Shown here in pieces: positions 1 to 12,479 of a stretch of DNA of 64,000 nucleotides. Position numbers and translations under genes: made by a program. The stretch's first letter is position 1; every line of letters starts with the position of its first letter. The notes beneath the pieces were generated by a model. The model saw only the letters and a list, made by a program, of their open reading frames with translations. It did not search any database and was not told the DNA's origin. Origin of the DNA: Antedon mediterranea (Eukaryota; Echinodermata; Crinoidea; Comatulida; Antedonidae); contig NC_092673.1 of assembly GCF_964355755.1 (NCBI RefSeq), positions 25,487,001 through 25,551,000 on the forward strand, written 5' to 3'.

Positions 1-172
1 GTAGAAGACTATAAAGTTTTGTCTCCACTATCAACCTAGTTTGACACAAAAGTGTGATTTGCCCAAATATGGCAGTGATTTGACCAAATATGGCAGTGAT
101 ATGACATCATCATGTCCATATATGGGCACATCACATTTTTTTTGTCGCATAAAGGTTGTAAATAGAGCTTAA
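1..172. repeat. MITE-A copy 1
   Basis: One of seven copies in this window of a roughly 120-170 bp non-autonomous element. Its ends read TCT(AC)CACTATCAA.CT in inverted orientation, and its centre carries the phrase ATGACATCATCATGTCCATATATGGGCACATCACA. Complete copies look flanked by TA, so Tc1/mariner-like origin is inferred. This copy is diverged at both ends and lies upstream of the first visible kinase exon. Confidence 0.7.
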
Positions 173-366
173 TATGTGAAAATTCATTTTAATGTGTAAA
201 CATAGCGTTTTGTCTTATGTAGGTTCGACCAACTTTTATTACATTAGAGCACACGGTAGCCCAAGTTTAAGATTATGACAGAATGAGTGTAATAATACTT
301 CTTTCACTTTGTTTGGTGGTTATTACTGTTATTTATTATTATTATTTACTATTTCTAAATGTACAG

Positions 367-3300
367 ATTAAAACAGCAGACAGAGAAAACGTTGCCTCCA
401 TATAAGTTATTTAATCAGCGAATTGGAATTGGAGGCAAGTTATATCAAGATAAGTTTGCAGACGATATATGGAACCTGGAGCGCAGTTTACTGGAATCGA
501 ATATCGTTGCCGTGAAAATTCCGACATCAGGAACACAACTGAAATGGGAGTGTATTCTAGAAAATGGCAATCACGTGCTTGTTAAACCAATTCGGTAATT
601 ATTAATTATACACGTGTTAAAACAAAACACAATAGAATAGGTAGGCAGGCCTATAATGACGTATATAAATCCATTTTTAGTTTTGATATTTTTGTTATTA
701 TATTAACAGATCTAGAAGAGACTTTATGACTGGAAGAGATTGGATAGGAGATATTGAAAGACATACCTCAGAGATTGCAGCGTATCATCTAGACAGGTGT
801 GTTGACTATCAGCTTTTTTTGCCGTCGTCTGCCCCTCTTGAAGAGAAAGGGAAGATATCCCTAAGTTTCCACTGCCATAGTGTCTCTGTAGTGTGCTGAG
901 AGGTGTGTATGTGGTGTAAATAAGTAACTTACTTTCGTCTCTACTTCTCTACTTAATAATATGTACGGAATGTTTTCTCTTTGGTTATTGTCTTAATATA
1001 ATGTCTTATATATTACTTAAACTATCTGATTTAATTGTTGTTTTTATTGAATTAAAATGATTGGCTCTAATTTAGAATTATTGGATTCAATCGAGCACCG
1101 GTAACAATTGGAAGAACTATCAATATTACTGGCGAATTCCGTGATCTTGTGAAAGACGAAGCCTTTCTCAACACATTCTCGATTCAGAGTAAGTGTGTAA
1201 TTAATACATAGAAAAATATGCAACCTTAAAATAATCAAATAAAGCTCGCATGTCTACACTATCAAACTTTAGTATGTGACACAAAATGTGATGTGCCCAT
1301 ATATGGACATGATGATGTCACATCACTACCATATCTGGACATCACAACCATATTTGGGCACATCACACTTTTTTTTGTCAAACTAGTTACATACAGATAG
1401 TGTAGAGAGATTGTTTGCGGCAGGAAGAACCATTCTGGACCAGAAAGAACCCTATTCAATGAATCAATCAATCAGACTTACATAGCGCCGGTATCCATAA
1501 AATAATGTTCAAAGGCTCATTTCATTCAAAACATTTAAATCAAAACATTTAATTCAAAACATTTCGTTCAAAACATTTCATTCAAAACATTTCATTCAAA
1601 ACATTCATTTCAAAACATTTCATTCATTAACATTTTATTCAAAACATTCAATTCAAAGCATTCAATTCAAAACATTTCATTTATATCGCGTCATAAAATT
1701 CATATAATTGAAATGTTGCGTAAACGGCATTCCATAGTTCTGTGTACAAGTGAGTTTTCAGTCGTATTGTAGAATAAATATAAATTCAAAGTTCGTATAC
1801 AGAACCTCTGATGATAAGGTTTTTCGAAGAAGGATGTCTTTGATAAGACGTATAGACCTAATTGCATATCAATTTTAATATTAATAGATGATGAATATTG
1901 TTTCTACGGCGTGTGCCAAGGTCCTTTCTGTAAACCAAGTAAGTTGATCTGTGCAGTCAATGGATCGCTCGAGATTTCTATGACTACGTACGTGTTCAAG
2001 CCGTGGCACGAGGAAGTTAACCCTTGGACATTCAATCCAGATCGTATTAAAATGTAAGAATAACTGTACTATTTGTTTTTATTGTTCTTCTCCTTATTGT
2101 CTCTTTTTCTTACTCTTGCTCTTAAATAAGCCATTGACTCTATCTGAGGTATAGACCATCAAAACTGCTTTTCTTCTGTCCATTGTTTTGTATAATTGTT
2201 ATTACTATCAGGCTGCGTCCAGATACACGTGTATTTTGAGTAACTAAACGGATGCACAAAAGTGCAAATTAGTTGACTGTGTAAAATGTGATTTTCCTTT
2301 ATTTATTTATCTTACACAGATGGGAAAATAGAAATATCTGTGACGAGGTACTTTTGGTGAGTTTCTTAATTTAATTTTATATATACATATAACTTAGAAC
2401 TAATTCTTGACATTGACAACGTCTTGGTATACAGCTCAGGGCTGTGTTTAGATTCGAACGCAAACGAACTTATTACATTAAGCCTGCTTGCTAATTTTGT
2501 GATAAATATATTTATATAAAAACGTAAACCATATTATTCGTTTTGTTTTAGAACGAATTTAAGTCTGAAGAACAAGCTCTTCTCAACCTGATTGATTCAT
2601 CCATCTTGGACTTTCTTCTCCGTAAGATTATCAATTGTTTGTTAAGTGTACTGTGGTATGTACACGTTTCAAAAAGATCTTTAAAAAAAGTTCTAGACCT
2701 CCATGGTAGAGGACCATAAAAACCGGACCCCTTCCTTTTAAGAGGTCGAAGAATATTCACAAGACATCATAATATATTGTTGATTGATTGACTTATTTCA
2801 ACAATATTTTACGAGGGTGGTCCATCCAATTTTTACCATTGCTTATAAAATTAACAAACTCCAAATACATTAAACACATTCTATATTTTGCCTTGTGTTT
2901 ATTGTTGCATTCAATGTTCATCATCGTCTATCGTAGTAAGCAATGTAAATTTTGCTTGACTCAAAATATGAAATGTATTTTACGGTCTACTGTACTTTTA
3001 TTCTCCTAAGGAAAATATAATATTTTGATATTTACATATATATTACAACAGGCAATTACGACAGACATGCTTACGCCTATTTTGCTGACCTGGGAACGTC
3101 GGCAATGTTTCTACATTATGATCACGGGAAATCGTTTGGAAATTTCACAGATGATGACGTACGGATTTTAGCCCCACTTACACAATGTCAACGGTAGGTT
3201 TTTACTAGGAGCTTTCAATTTGCGACCGCCAGGACGGGCATAGGAAGAGACCGCGACGCATTATGGACATGTCGTTAGTATTCTTCTGGACCACTAATAT

Positions 3301-3904
3301 AACGGCTTGGTTGGGTCCCCACTAGGTCGCAACACAAGCGTGTTGACCAATTACAGGCGACAGTTCGATCCATCGCTTGTGATGGTCAACTAACTTACGT
3401 TGCGTTACGTCCTTGTGTTGCGTAGCTAGCGTGGGAACCAATCCGCGCCAAACTATGGGAGAGATATCAAGCGAGGGACGTCACTGTATGCGCACATATT
3501 AATTAACATGATTTACTAACTAGGTCCTCGTAAAATAGCCAAAGATATTACTGATTAGAAAATGAGAAAAAATGTTGACTGCTGAGTGTACAATAATTGA
3601 TAAAATGGATATTATGATATAGATAAATGATATTTATAAATACAAACAGAAATTTAACACGTCTATTCTATTTCAATGTCGCTTTCCTTTTTATCTCTTA
3701 ACTAGAATATCAAACCAAACCTGGACACAATTAAGTCACCTGGCGTCAAATAGAAAACTTGGAGCTTTGATGAAGGCTTCATTAAGACGTGATTCTTTAA
3801 ACAACATCCTTAGCGATGGACACTTTGAAGCGCTTGACCGCAGGCTTGATACAATAATGCTAATATCTAAATACTACCGCAAAGTGGACAATGGGAATAT
3901 GTAG
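367..3904 (+). CDS. FAM20B-like: FAM20-family Golgi kinase, FAM20B (glycosaminoglycan xylosylkinase)-like, 5' incomplete
   Basis: Eight exons with GT..AG borders and continuous phase: 367-594, 710-796, 1076-1188, 1888-2053, 2320-2356, 2552-2621, 3052-3193, 3706-3904 (stop TAG 3902-3904). They give 346 residues of the secretory-pathway kinase fold. Family landmarks in order: SGTQLK and VLVKPIR (nucleotide-binding lysine strand), EIAAYHLDR plus IGFNRAPVTIGR, the disulphide-rich CFYGVCQGPFC stretch, NICDEVLL, NYDRH with the presumed catalytic Asp237, and YDHGKSFGN with the presumed metal-binding Asp257. The 20-residue spacing of these two Asp residues matches FAM20 kinases. SGTQLK, DDEYCFYG and RILAPLTQCQR most resemble FAM20B, which phosphorylates xylose in the proteoglycan linker in the Golgi lumen; substrate is inferred. 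The usual GN-DRH glycine is Arg here. The signal anchor is missing; 283-366 encodes a hydrophobic segment in a different frame (see findings). FAM20B is about 409 residues. Other FAM20 members are the alternative. Confidence 0.88.
1240..1410. repeat. MITE-A copy 2
   Basis: Lies in the kinase intron between exons 1076-1188 and 1888-2053. It shows TGTCTACACTATCAAACTT at the left and the degraded inverse CAGATAGTGTAGAGA at the right. The centre is an inverted arrangement of the ATATGGACATGATGATGTCA and GGGCACATCACA phrases. Confidence 0.75.
1508..1684. repeat. Tandem array, about 14-bp unit
   Basis: About twelve degenerate head-to-tail copies of TTCATTCAAAACAT in a kinase intron, just downstream of a MITE-A copy. 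No coding or regulatory role is visible. Confidence 0.85.
3296..3443. repeat. MITE-B copy 1
   Basis: Inverted-repeat element of about 150-210 bp whose ends read GGTTCCCACTAGGACGCAACGCAAG in the better copies. This copy runs from TTGGGTCCCCACTAGGTCG to the inverse TAGCGTGGGAACCAA, inside the kinase intron before the last exon. Four more copies lie at 52-53.8 kb. Confidence 0.75.
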
Positions 3905-4103
3905 GGGATCAAACAATGAATAATAGAATGTATATTTATTTTGTGTATTCTTTATATAAAATGTCATCTATATCATATATCATATGTTTAGGTCTAATTT
4001 AGTAGCAAATGAAACAACAAAATAATGTCCGTGCACCCGGGATTTCATTCATGAGTCTCATGCCTTGGTCTGAAACTGAAAGAGTCCCAGTGTCACCACA
4101 TAT

Positions 4104-4270
4104 TATCTATTTCCTTATAGGAATATTTTAGTAATATACAGCATCTCATTTATGTATCACATGTGGTGTCTATATCATGTAAGGTTAGGTTAAGGATTAG
4201 GTTACTATTGAAACACATGTGATGTTGTATTACCAAATATATCTATGATACGTCGGAAATAGATAATACA
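4104..4270. repeat. MITE-C copy 1
   Basis: About 165 bp element with imperfect inverted ends of about 50 bp: TTATCTATTTCC...GTAATATACAGCATC...ATCACATGTG at the left and CACATGTGATGTTGTATTAC...GGAAATAGATAATA at the right. Related copies occur at 52560-52700 and, as one end only, at 63876-63945. Confidence 0.75.
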
Positions 4271-5750
4271 GTACCGAGAACCGGTCGAAGAAATGGGTTT
4301 ACACTAACCGTAATGATTAGTCAATGTACGTGGTTTTATTCTCTTTGTAATGATTATCTTTATAAATTGTTAATAAAAGCATTTTTATAATCTATATAAT
4401 ATTATACATCATGAATCTGAATATTTATTTCATATTGTATTTACACCATATGCCTAATCAATTCAATCTATTAAATACCATTATCATTTTTAATAATAAA
4501 GGGACGAGATTCGGACTTAATTATTACAGATTTTAATTCATTACATGACACATCGCCATCAATTTCGCCACCAGGTTGACGTACATGATATTCAAATTGG
4601 ATCAATATTCAATGACAAACCAGAGACTAAATTAAGTAATTTCCGTTATAAATTATGCGATAACAATTGCTCTTCATAATCATAAATAGAAAATTGGAAC
4701 TTCAACTGATGCAATTATCGATCTTTACAGTACAAAGAGTATAGTCGCGTGTATAGGCCTACTTTCCGAGTTTAATTCAGTGCTATTAGAGAGCACACTT
4801 TAACTGCATGCCATTTTCCCAACTTGCAGTATAATGGACGAGGTTTAGGCCGACTTATTTTAGCCTGTTTGCATTCCCCCTATACAGACCCATTCACTAA
4901 ATCTCAACAACGCCCCTATAAAGTATTTGCCCGCGAGCCTTTTCTATTCATATCCTAGTGCTTTATTAGTACGGTACTATAATTGCATGCTTAATTATAT
5001 CGTATAGCAATTCAAATCAATTCACAAACTATGAAGTAGTAATGCAATTTCTGAACAACCATATCTACGGCCATGTGTGACGTATTGTCTTTTATTTCAT
5101 TCACTCCAACAGAATAGGCCAAAATCAGGGAACAGTGAAATTAAATTTGTCATTTACTTTTCCCTGCTAAAATTCTATAAATACAGCGATAAATCTATTC
5201 TTTCTGTCTTATTATAATATGGTGTAGTGGTTTTGGTTCAATAAGAATTGACTACATGACTCACATAACCTTATTTAAACCAAAATGTATCATACACATG
5301 AAATTTTAAATGTACACAAAATATAATAAGACTATATCTATATATAAATATTACATTTTCAATATATATATCATATTCTAAAATGTGTATACTCCTAATT
5401 ATATATTTTATTTACAATCATCTTTACATAGATGTGGAGACAATTAATTGAACCAAATTGTCATACTGCACAAATAAATGTTGAAACACCGACACACGTT
5501 TATGATTACACGTTATGATAGCAGCCATTATCATCTGAAAATCAACATATTATTCATATCTTAACAACATAGGAAAGACGATTAAGCCATTTGATAAATA
5601 TGATATTCAATAGAGCTAAATAAAAATATACATCAAAACCAGAATATACAGCAGACCATGGAATTGAATTGAATTGATTCATTCGTAAATTAGCCGGGCT
5701 TAGATAGACCTAAATGATAACATTTAAGAAACAGTTTAGATGATTACGAA

Positions 5751-5803
5751 TAGTTTAACCAGGGAAGAGTTAAATTGTAATTTAACTCTTTCCTGGTTTA
5801 ACG
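5751..5803. repeat. Hairpin, 24-bp near-perfect inverted repeat
   Basis: GTTTAACCAGGGAAGAGTTA and its near-exact complement are separated by only a few bases. The related phrase ACCAGGGAAGAG recurs at about 41250, so this may be the remnant of a small inverted-repeat element. Confidence 0.7.
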
Positions 5804-6661
5804 TAACGTTCCAGACCTAAACTATGTAGGCCTAATAAAACGTTTTCTCCCAAATCGGCAAAATAATGGTCCATGAAAACCACGGACTGAGTATCCGTTA
5901 CAGAAAGTTTCGTTTCGTCTATGACAAAATATTACTCTGGTGGGGAAATAATGCATTATTGGGCGTCAAAAGCGAAAACGGTCGATGGTTGGCAGAATAG
6001 AATTTTAGTATTCTGAATCTAGTATCCCCATTCCGTATTATAATTCATATTACTGACTGAAGTGAATAAAAGTTACCAAATAATGGGGTGGCGATTATAA
6101 AGAGCAAGGCTACCTGGATGCTATTATTGGAAATTATAAAGTCATTTATATCGAGTTACCGTATCTGGATTACAATATTACTAGATTCACATCAGGTTAT
6201 ACGGAGTATAATATAATACTATAGGACTATTTCCAACATTTATTTCAATTTTAAACATAATATTCCAAGGCTTCACTGTTACAATATTGAAACAAATTTA
6301 GGGCCCTAAATGATCAGTTCCATTAGGAACTGGATAGGCTACCCTCAGTAAATATGATAATAAATAAATAAATAAAATAAATAAAAATAAGATGAATAAA
6401 ATTTAAAAAAGTAGGCCTCTATATGATTTTCAATTCAAACCCCCTATTTACCTTTAATATAATAAGTACAGTATTCGATAAACATTAATCATCTGTAGCT
6501 CAAAATTATTTATAAACTAGTCATGTTTCACATTCAATATTCTAAGGCACTCTGAATAAATAGCGATACGTTTCTGTTTGAACAGTCCTGATTCTGATCA
6601 ACTAGCACCCGTTTTCATTTGGAAACATTTAGGCCTAGGCCTGCCATGTTCTTTCATCCAT

Positions 6662-9600
6662 TTACCATCCACCACTGCTCGGTGCCAGGCCTTCCTCTTT
6701 TCTCCATAATGCTATTCTGTTCTGAAACCATTTCTGAGGATACAGGAGAAAATAATTTCAGAAAACGTTAAATTCGATGCATCATTAATAATCAAACAAT
6801 ACTTGTATTTATTACGGTTAATATCCGTTTGTACAACAATACGATAAATAGATAGATGTACATTTTTCCACAGAAAAAAAGTAAGATTTTCATTCTAGAA
6901 CCAAGCTCGATAACCAATATTAACATTTTTAGTTCAATTAAATGACGTCATGATCAATACAAGGTTTATCGTATTTCTTATGTTTTCAGTATATATTTAT
7001 GTATCGTCGATTGTTAACGTCCGTAGTATGTGCCTTTTCGATCTACAGTATATAGGCCCATACATTCACATATGTTTTCACAATATCACAGTATATTATT
7101 ATTGATTAATTACATCTCGTAATGTTTTAATAAATGTCATTTGTTCTATAATTTACAAACACTTAATTTCATTATTCGACATGCTAATCCCTTGCGTGTT
7201 GTTCTGAATCCCACTAATGGACTAAAGATAGAATTTACGGCGACTAACAGAGCACATAATGTTATTTAATGGAGCAACAAGAAAACATTATCTGTGAATG
7301 CCTCAAGTCATGTCTAGGTTTGTGTCAGTACACTGATAAATGATGATACCGATGCTGTTAAATGGACATTCACTTTCCACTCAGAAAGGAAGACAACATT
7401 TTAAATGTATAGCATGATCAAATGGAATCATATCAAAACTGTATCAGATGATGAGTGTAATGAGTATAGGCCTTAAAATTAAAAAAAAAAAATTAATAAA
7501 TAAAGAAAAAAAAACATAGTATAGGCCCACGTGTGGGTGACTGGAATCGAAGCAGGGTAGACTATTGTGCACCTTTGACGTTCATACCTCAAGTCTGTTT
7601 TTTTTTCAATGTTTAGTATTACAGTCAATTTTGTCAATGCAGTCAAATGCATTTTGAATTTGGATTTGTTAATTACAAATCAAGGATTACCCTTTACTTT
7701 ATTAAATTTAAAAGCATCCCGAACGCCATCACAATTAATTCATCATTGAGCATCTGTATACAACCTGTAGGCCTAGTACGACCGTTGTTTCTAATTAATT
7801 ATTATGAACGTAGGCCTATAATACGTCAGTATATTTTTGTAAATAAACAGTAGGCTTTCAAATTAAAATCTGCTTTACTGCTAAAACAGTGGAATGACTC
7901 AAAACGTATCGTGCTCAACGTATCCGAATTGAAATATCTGTCGTATTAACGTTTCCGACGAATGCTAGCCTTCATCAATTAATACAAGGCCTACACCATA
8001 AAGCTCTGTACACTATCAAACTAGTTTGACAAAGTCTGATGGGACATCATCATGTCCACATAATGGGCATATCACATGTGTTTGTCACATAAAGTTTGAT
8101 AGTGTAGACAGCTTTAGGTATATCGATCACACAATATTTAAACAACTTCAAGCAAACACTACATCACTATGGTCGCGCTGTTTGCATATATGTTCGACAA
8201 CCTGCAAGGGTCAAAGAAACAGGGCATTTATAATTCACAATTATTAACATTAAAACATATGTTTTTGACTTGTGTCTTGGGACCGAAACTCTGGACTTAT
8301 TTTATTATTACCCAAGGTTAACAAACTACTGGACATGCTTTGTCATTTCCGAGTATGATTCAGATCTGATCGAAACTTTTCTCATCGCTCTTCTTAAAAA
8401 TAAACACACTTAAATATGTATTCGAAATATTGTTGTATTAATGAAATAGAATAAAAAGGTCGAGGTAAAAAAAAATGTATATACCCTACTTTAAATCGTT
8501 TCCAGTCTTGGAAAAATAGTTTTTAAAGTATAATACACAATTTATTAAACAAATGTAGGCCTATTTCAGTCTCAATTCGTTCTAATTTTACATCGATTTC
8601 ATTGCGATGCTTCTACTTTGAAAACTAGTTAATTCATTAGACCTCTAAACAACAAACATCTAACAAGCCGTTTCAAAAGGTCAATAGACATTTTACAGAT
8701 CTATTTTAAAATATTAGAGATATGACAGTAAATTATGGGAAGAGGTTAGTTAATTATGAAATGACCTATAATAACTCTATTAATCAATAACAATCATGCT
8801 AAAAACAGACTGCTAACAGTAAATAATATATTGAAAGGAAAGTATATTGAGTAAGGTTTATATGGACTACTATAACAAAAAGTCGGTTTCGAAAAGACGC
8901 CCATTGTCTTATTTCAAAGAGTTTCAATGGAGGAAATATCTTCTGGAAACTTAATGGACATGGGCTCTTTACGTAGACGTAATTTGTGTGTGTAAATTTC
9001 ATGGACGTCTTCACGAGGACGCCATCTCTTGTAAACGCAAAGCATGCATCATCTGCAGAGTAAGATTATAATAGATAGACGTCTTTTCGAAGACCTAAAT
9101 GACTATCTATATACTATATATTATATCTAAAGGACTTCTTTACGAAGACGTCATCTTGAATGAAGACCACATTGACGTCTTTACGAAGACGTCGTCATCT
9201 TGAATGAAGACCATTGACGTCTTTACGAAGACGTCATCTTGATTGAAGACTATTGACGTCTTTACGAAGACGTCATCTTAAATGAAGACTTTGGACGTCC
9301 ATACTTTACTATAAATTACTTTCTGTAAAGACTTCATCTCAGATAAACGTACGAACTTCTTTTTCGAGTAAAGGATTTCTTCTCTCAAGAAAGGTCATTT
9401 CACTTTATTTCAATCACTATTGCATTATCTACAGGCGATTGAAAACATAATTGTAAATCTGATACGAGTATAAGTTGATTTAAACATTGCATTAATATTA
9501 CAGCGCATTTGAAACATCCTGGCTGCTTTTTCATAATCATGATAGAGTTAATTTACCTCCCTGTTCACGTTTAAGTCCACAGTCGCAGTGGGATGTTTTC

Positions 9601-10547
9601 TACAGCTGGTAATTTTATCATCTAGGGCAGCATAGCCCTCTGATCAGCCATTAACAGTAATTATAATACGGTTTATAATGCATGTACATTGCATTAGAAG
9701 CATCTACTATAATGAGATTATGATCTATTATTGATGCTAATTTTAATATTTATTGTTGTGTGGTGGACTTGACAAGATTGGATTTAGATGTGCGGTATAT
9801 GAATTCAATAGTGCTTAATATATTATATTCTTCAAGGATTAAGCCAAACGCACTTATATGAATTATACAAATAGTGAAGTTTAAAACCAAATAACTGAAG
9901 TTGTTTACTATAAGTCATAAATACCATAAACAGCAAGGTTTACATTATACAGTATTTGCCTTTTCTGTTGGCCTATGTAGATACACAATAGTATATAGGC
10001 CTACTGTGTATGATATAGCCTAATTTACCACCATCACAGGGTCTAATTCGTACTATTAGGCTACTACGATAGTTTTCAAAACCTAACTTAAGGTCTAATC
10101 ATTTATATTATGAAACTATATTTATAAACGATGAGTATTAAATAAATGTGAATTAAACTGAATTATAAAATACATATTACTACAGTAATACATTACAAAT
10201 CGCCAGCACTTTTCTATGGTACTCAATATAGTAGGCATATACCATGTATTATTATCGGATTCTACTACAAGTTCTTCTGTTACTAATTGATTAATTACTG
10301 ACATGGTAAAACGTCCATACGGTATCGGATGTAATAAGAAATAGTACACGATACTCACCTCTGTATCTTTTACACTTAAACCAGCTTCTGCCGCTATAAT
10401 CTCCAACATTATATCATCAACGTTCTTACTTTGCTTAAAGTTGGACTCCAATATCTTTTCTTGAGTTGGACTAAGTTTAACTTTATCCTTGTCTGACGTT
10501 GCCAACTTGGCCTCTACGACCCTGGTAGGTGTTGGTAATGCGTCCAT
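6662..10547 (-). CDS. HOPX-like: HOPX-like homeodomain-only protein
   Basis: Two exons: 10547-10359 (63 codons, donor GTGAGT) and 6733-6662 (23 codons plus stop, acceptor CTCCTGTATCCTCAG), joined in phase 0; 86 residues, close to vertebrate HOPX (73). The product is nearly all homeodomain: helix 1 SPTQEKILESNF, then LEIIAAEAGLSVKDTE, then KWFQNRIALWRK across the intron. IIAAEAGLS, the KWF junction and the short tail (KEEGLAP...) closely match HOPX. Vertebrate HOPX has WFKQR and does not bind DNA; this protein has WFQNR, keeping Gln50 and Asn51. It also lacks the extra residue found between helices 1 and 2 in vertebrate HOPX. Likely nuclear; DNA binding is inferred. The ATG at 10547 is the only one in this open frame; upstream the frame stays open to a stop near 10610 without another ATG. 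The intron holds a MITE-A copy and a GACGTC-rich array. Confidence 0.82.
7998..8118. repeat. MITE-A copy 3
   Basis: The cleanest short copy: TAAAGCTCTGTACACTATCA at the left, TGATAGTGTAGACAGCTTTA at the right, 120 bp apart, in the HOPX-like intron. Both ends start with TA, as expected for a TA target duplication. Confidence 0.85.
8886..9360. repeat. Tandem array of GACGTC hairpins
   Basis: About 40-43 bp units, best preserved at 9125-9300. Each unit contains GACGTCTTTACGAAGACGTC, an 8-bp stem with a 4-base loop, and also spacer ATCTTGAATGAAGACCATT. More degraded units extend left to about 8890 and right to about 9360. The array lies inside the HOPX-like intron, 1-1.5 kb from exon 1. Confidence 0.85.
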
Positions 10548-11791
10548 ATCGAATAGGTCTAACACACGTGACAGAAAAGGAAAGAGAGTTTCCGAAGACT
10601 TTAAACTTCAAATTCAGTAGGCCTATACTAATAACGCTGCTCTTGACGTCTCTGTGTTTTTAGCGTGTGACAGTATTGATGCGTATAACCACGATTGTTG
10701 CCCTTCAACAACGTCAATACATGTTATAATCGATTTCAACTAAAAACAACAATGCAGTGTCGTGTAGTAATAATTACGTAGCGATAAACTCCCACTATAT
10801 AACCGATGTATTGTATATCACTGAATCAAATCGACCAATACGACACGCTTCATCGAACGACTATATCTCGATATAACTCACCAGTCATAATTATATTATT
10901 CGATAAGGGGAGGAGTTTACATATCGCATGCATACGTTAATGCACCACAAGGCCGGATGATGAGTTACCGTTTATAACACTGGGTCCTTGAAAATTAAAG
11001 CGAGAGGGGTAAATTCAACCAGGGTATATCATTCTGGTATGATAACATGCATTGGAATATTTCTAACTCAGAGAACTTGGTTTGTTGATACTGGACCTGT
11101 ATATCTGATATAGGTCGTACCTTAGTCACGTTAGGAACATAGAAACCTGCTTTTAGTATGCCTATACCAATATTGACCATTTATGATAAGTGCCATTGTT
11201 CAATTTATGTAGGCAGTGTATATTTTAAGATAAACGGGATACATGTATTTTGTTGTGTGCTGGCCAATTGGGACATCAAATGCCGTACGCGCAGCGCAAG
11301 TGAGTGTTTCGTTATATCATATATCCAAGTGGGAACCAAGTCTTAGATAATGAGACCATGAATAAATTAATTTCAATTTAAATAATTTAATTGTATGCCG
11401 CTGCAACGCGTTTGATGAGTAGAATATTAAAATAATAATGTCTTTCAATTAAAAACAATAATATGACCTAATTAATACATTTTAAATATAGATGGTATGG
11501 TACAATTCTAGTTGCTCAAAATGAGATGTTTACCGACATTTCCTTGTTTTTTTACGAAGACAAATAAAGTTTCTTGTATCTTTTATCTATTGCAAGAAGA
11601 CATTGCATACAAATTTAAAATTAGCCATCAAAATGGTTAATTATTAATATATTTAATTCGTTCTATTGCACAGTGTTTAAACATTATTACAGTACTATAC
11701 TTAAAATTTTTCACGTCTTCATACCCATCTTAATTTCATAAAATTGACATCTAAAACTATTGGTTACGTTATAACCAGACATACTTGAACT

Positions 11792-11846
11792 AAAGCTCTG
11801 TCCACACTATCAAACTTTATGTGACAAAAAAAACGTGATGTTTACT
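11792..11846. repeat. MITE-A fragment (copy 4)
   Basis: Only the left end is present: TAAAGCTCTGTCCACACTAT followed by CAAACTTTATGTGACAAAAA. The sequence then departs into AT-rich DNA with no right end. Confidence 0.7.
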
Positions 11847-12479
11847 CATTTATCAACTATTTTGTTATTATATATATATTATTACTTATACATCGATATT
11901 TGATATTGCACACAAATATATATATTAACAATTTAGTTCAATTATATTAAATATTTATTTCAATTAATATTAAAGATTATATACATAGCTAGGTTTTAAG
12001 CATTTTTCTTTAAACTTTAACAATATCAAGGTGTTGAGTTATTTTAAAAATATATGTAAAACACTATTTTGATTCAAGGTATGTTTTAGCAATATCTACA
12101 GATTTTTACACAAAAAATACCAGTAGAGAGAAGCTACTAGTTTTCTCTAGCCCCTTTCCTTGCAATTTCCAAACTATAGGAACTTTTGACTAAAAGGACT
12201 TAATACTTTTTTATTTATTTACTACTTTTTTATTAATTAAGGCCACAGAATTAAACAGTTCTAAAAAAACATAAACTATTGCTTTATAAGCAATATATCC
12301 AGTTTTTGTTTAAAAGAGATCTTTGGTTTTTAAGTTCACAGCATTTTGGAATGGTTTTCCACGTACACATGAACACATTTTGTTTATACTGGAATCCATG
12401 TGCTACCTTTGCTAATGACTCTTGGTAAATCATATCACATAAAAAAAATACTGATTCCACTATATTCTTAATAGTATTA

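Larger units (their letters stand above)
3905..6661. other. Intergenic, kinase to HOPX-like gene
   Basis: No exon with splice sites and recognisable protein was found. It holds the kinase 3' flank with a candidate polyadenylation signal AATAAA near 4370, a MITE-C copy at 4104-4270, a hairpin at 5751-5803, and a low-complexity AAATAAATA stretch near 6360-6395. The rest is AT-rich and unassigned. Confidence 0.5.

Noticed and set aside
8886-9360. Possible CRISPR array
   Set aside because: Units are contiguous and palindromic without unique spacers, in a eukaryotic intron.
10548-10565. Longer N-terminus for the HOPX-like protein from a GTG codon
   Set aside because: A eukaryotic gene would start at the ATG at 10547; the extension has no ATG.
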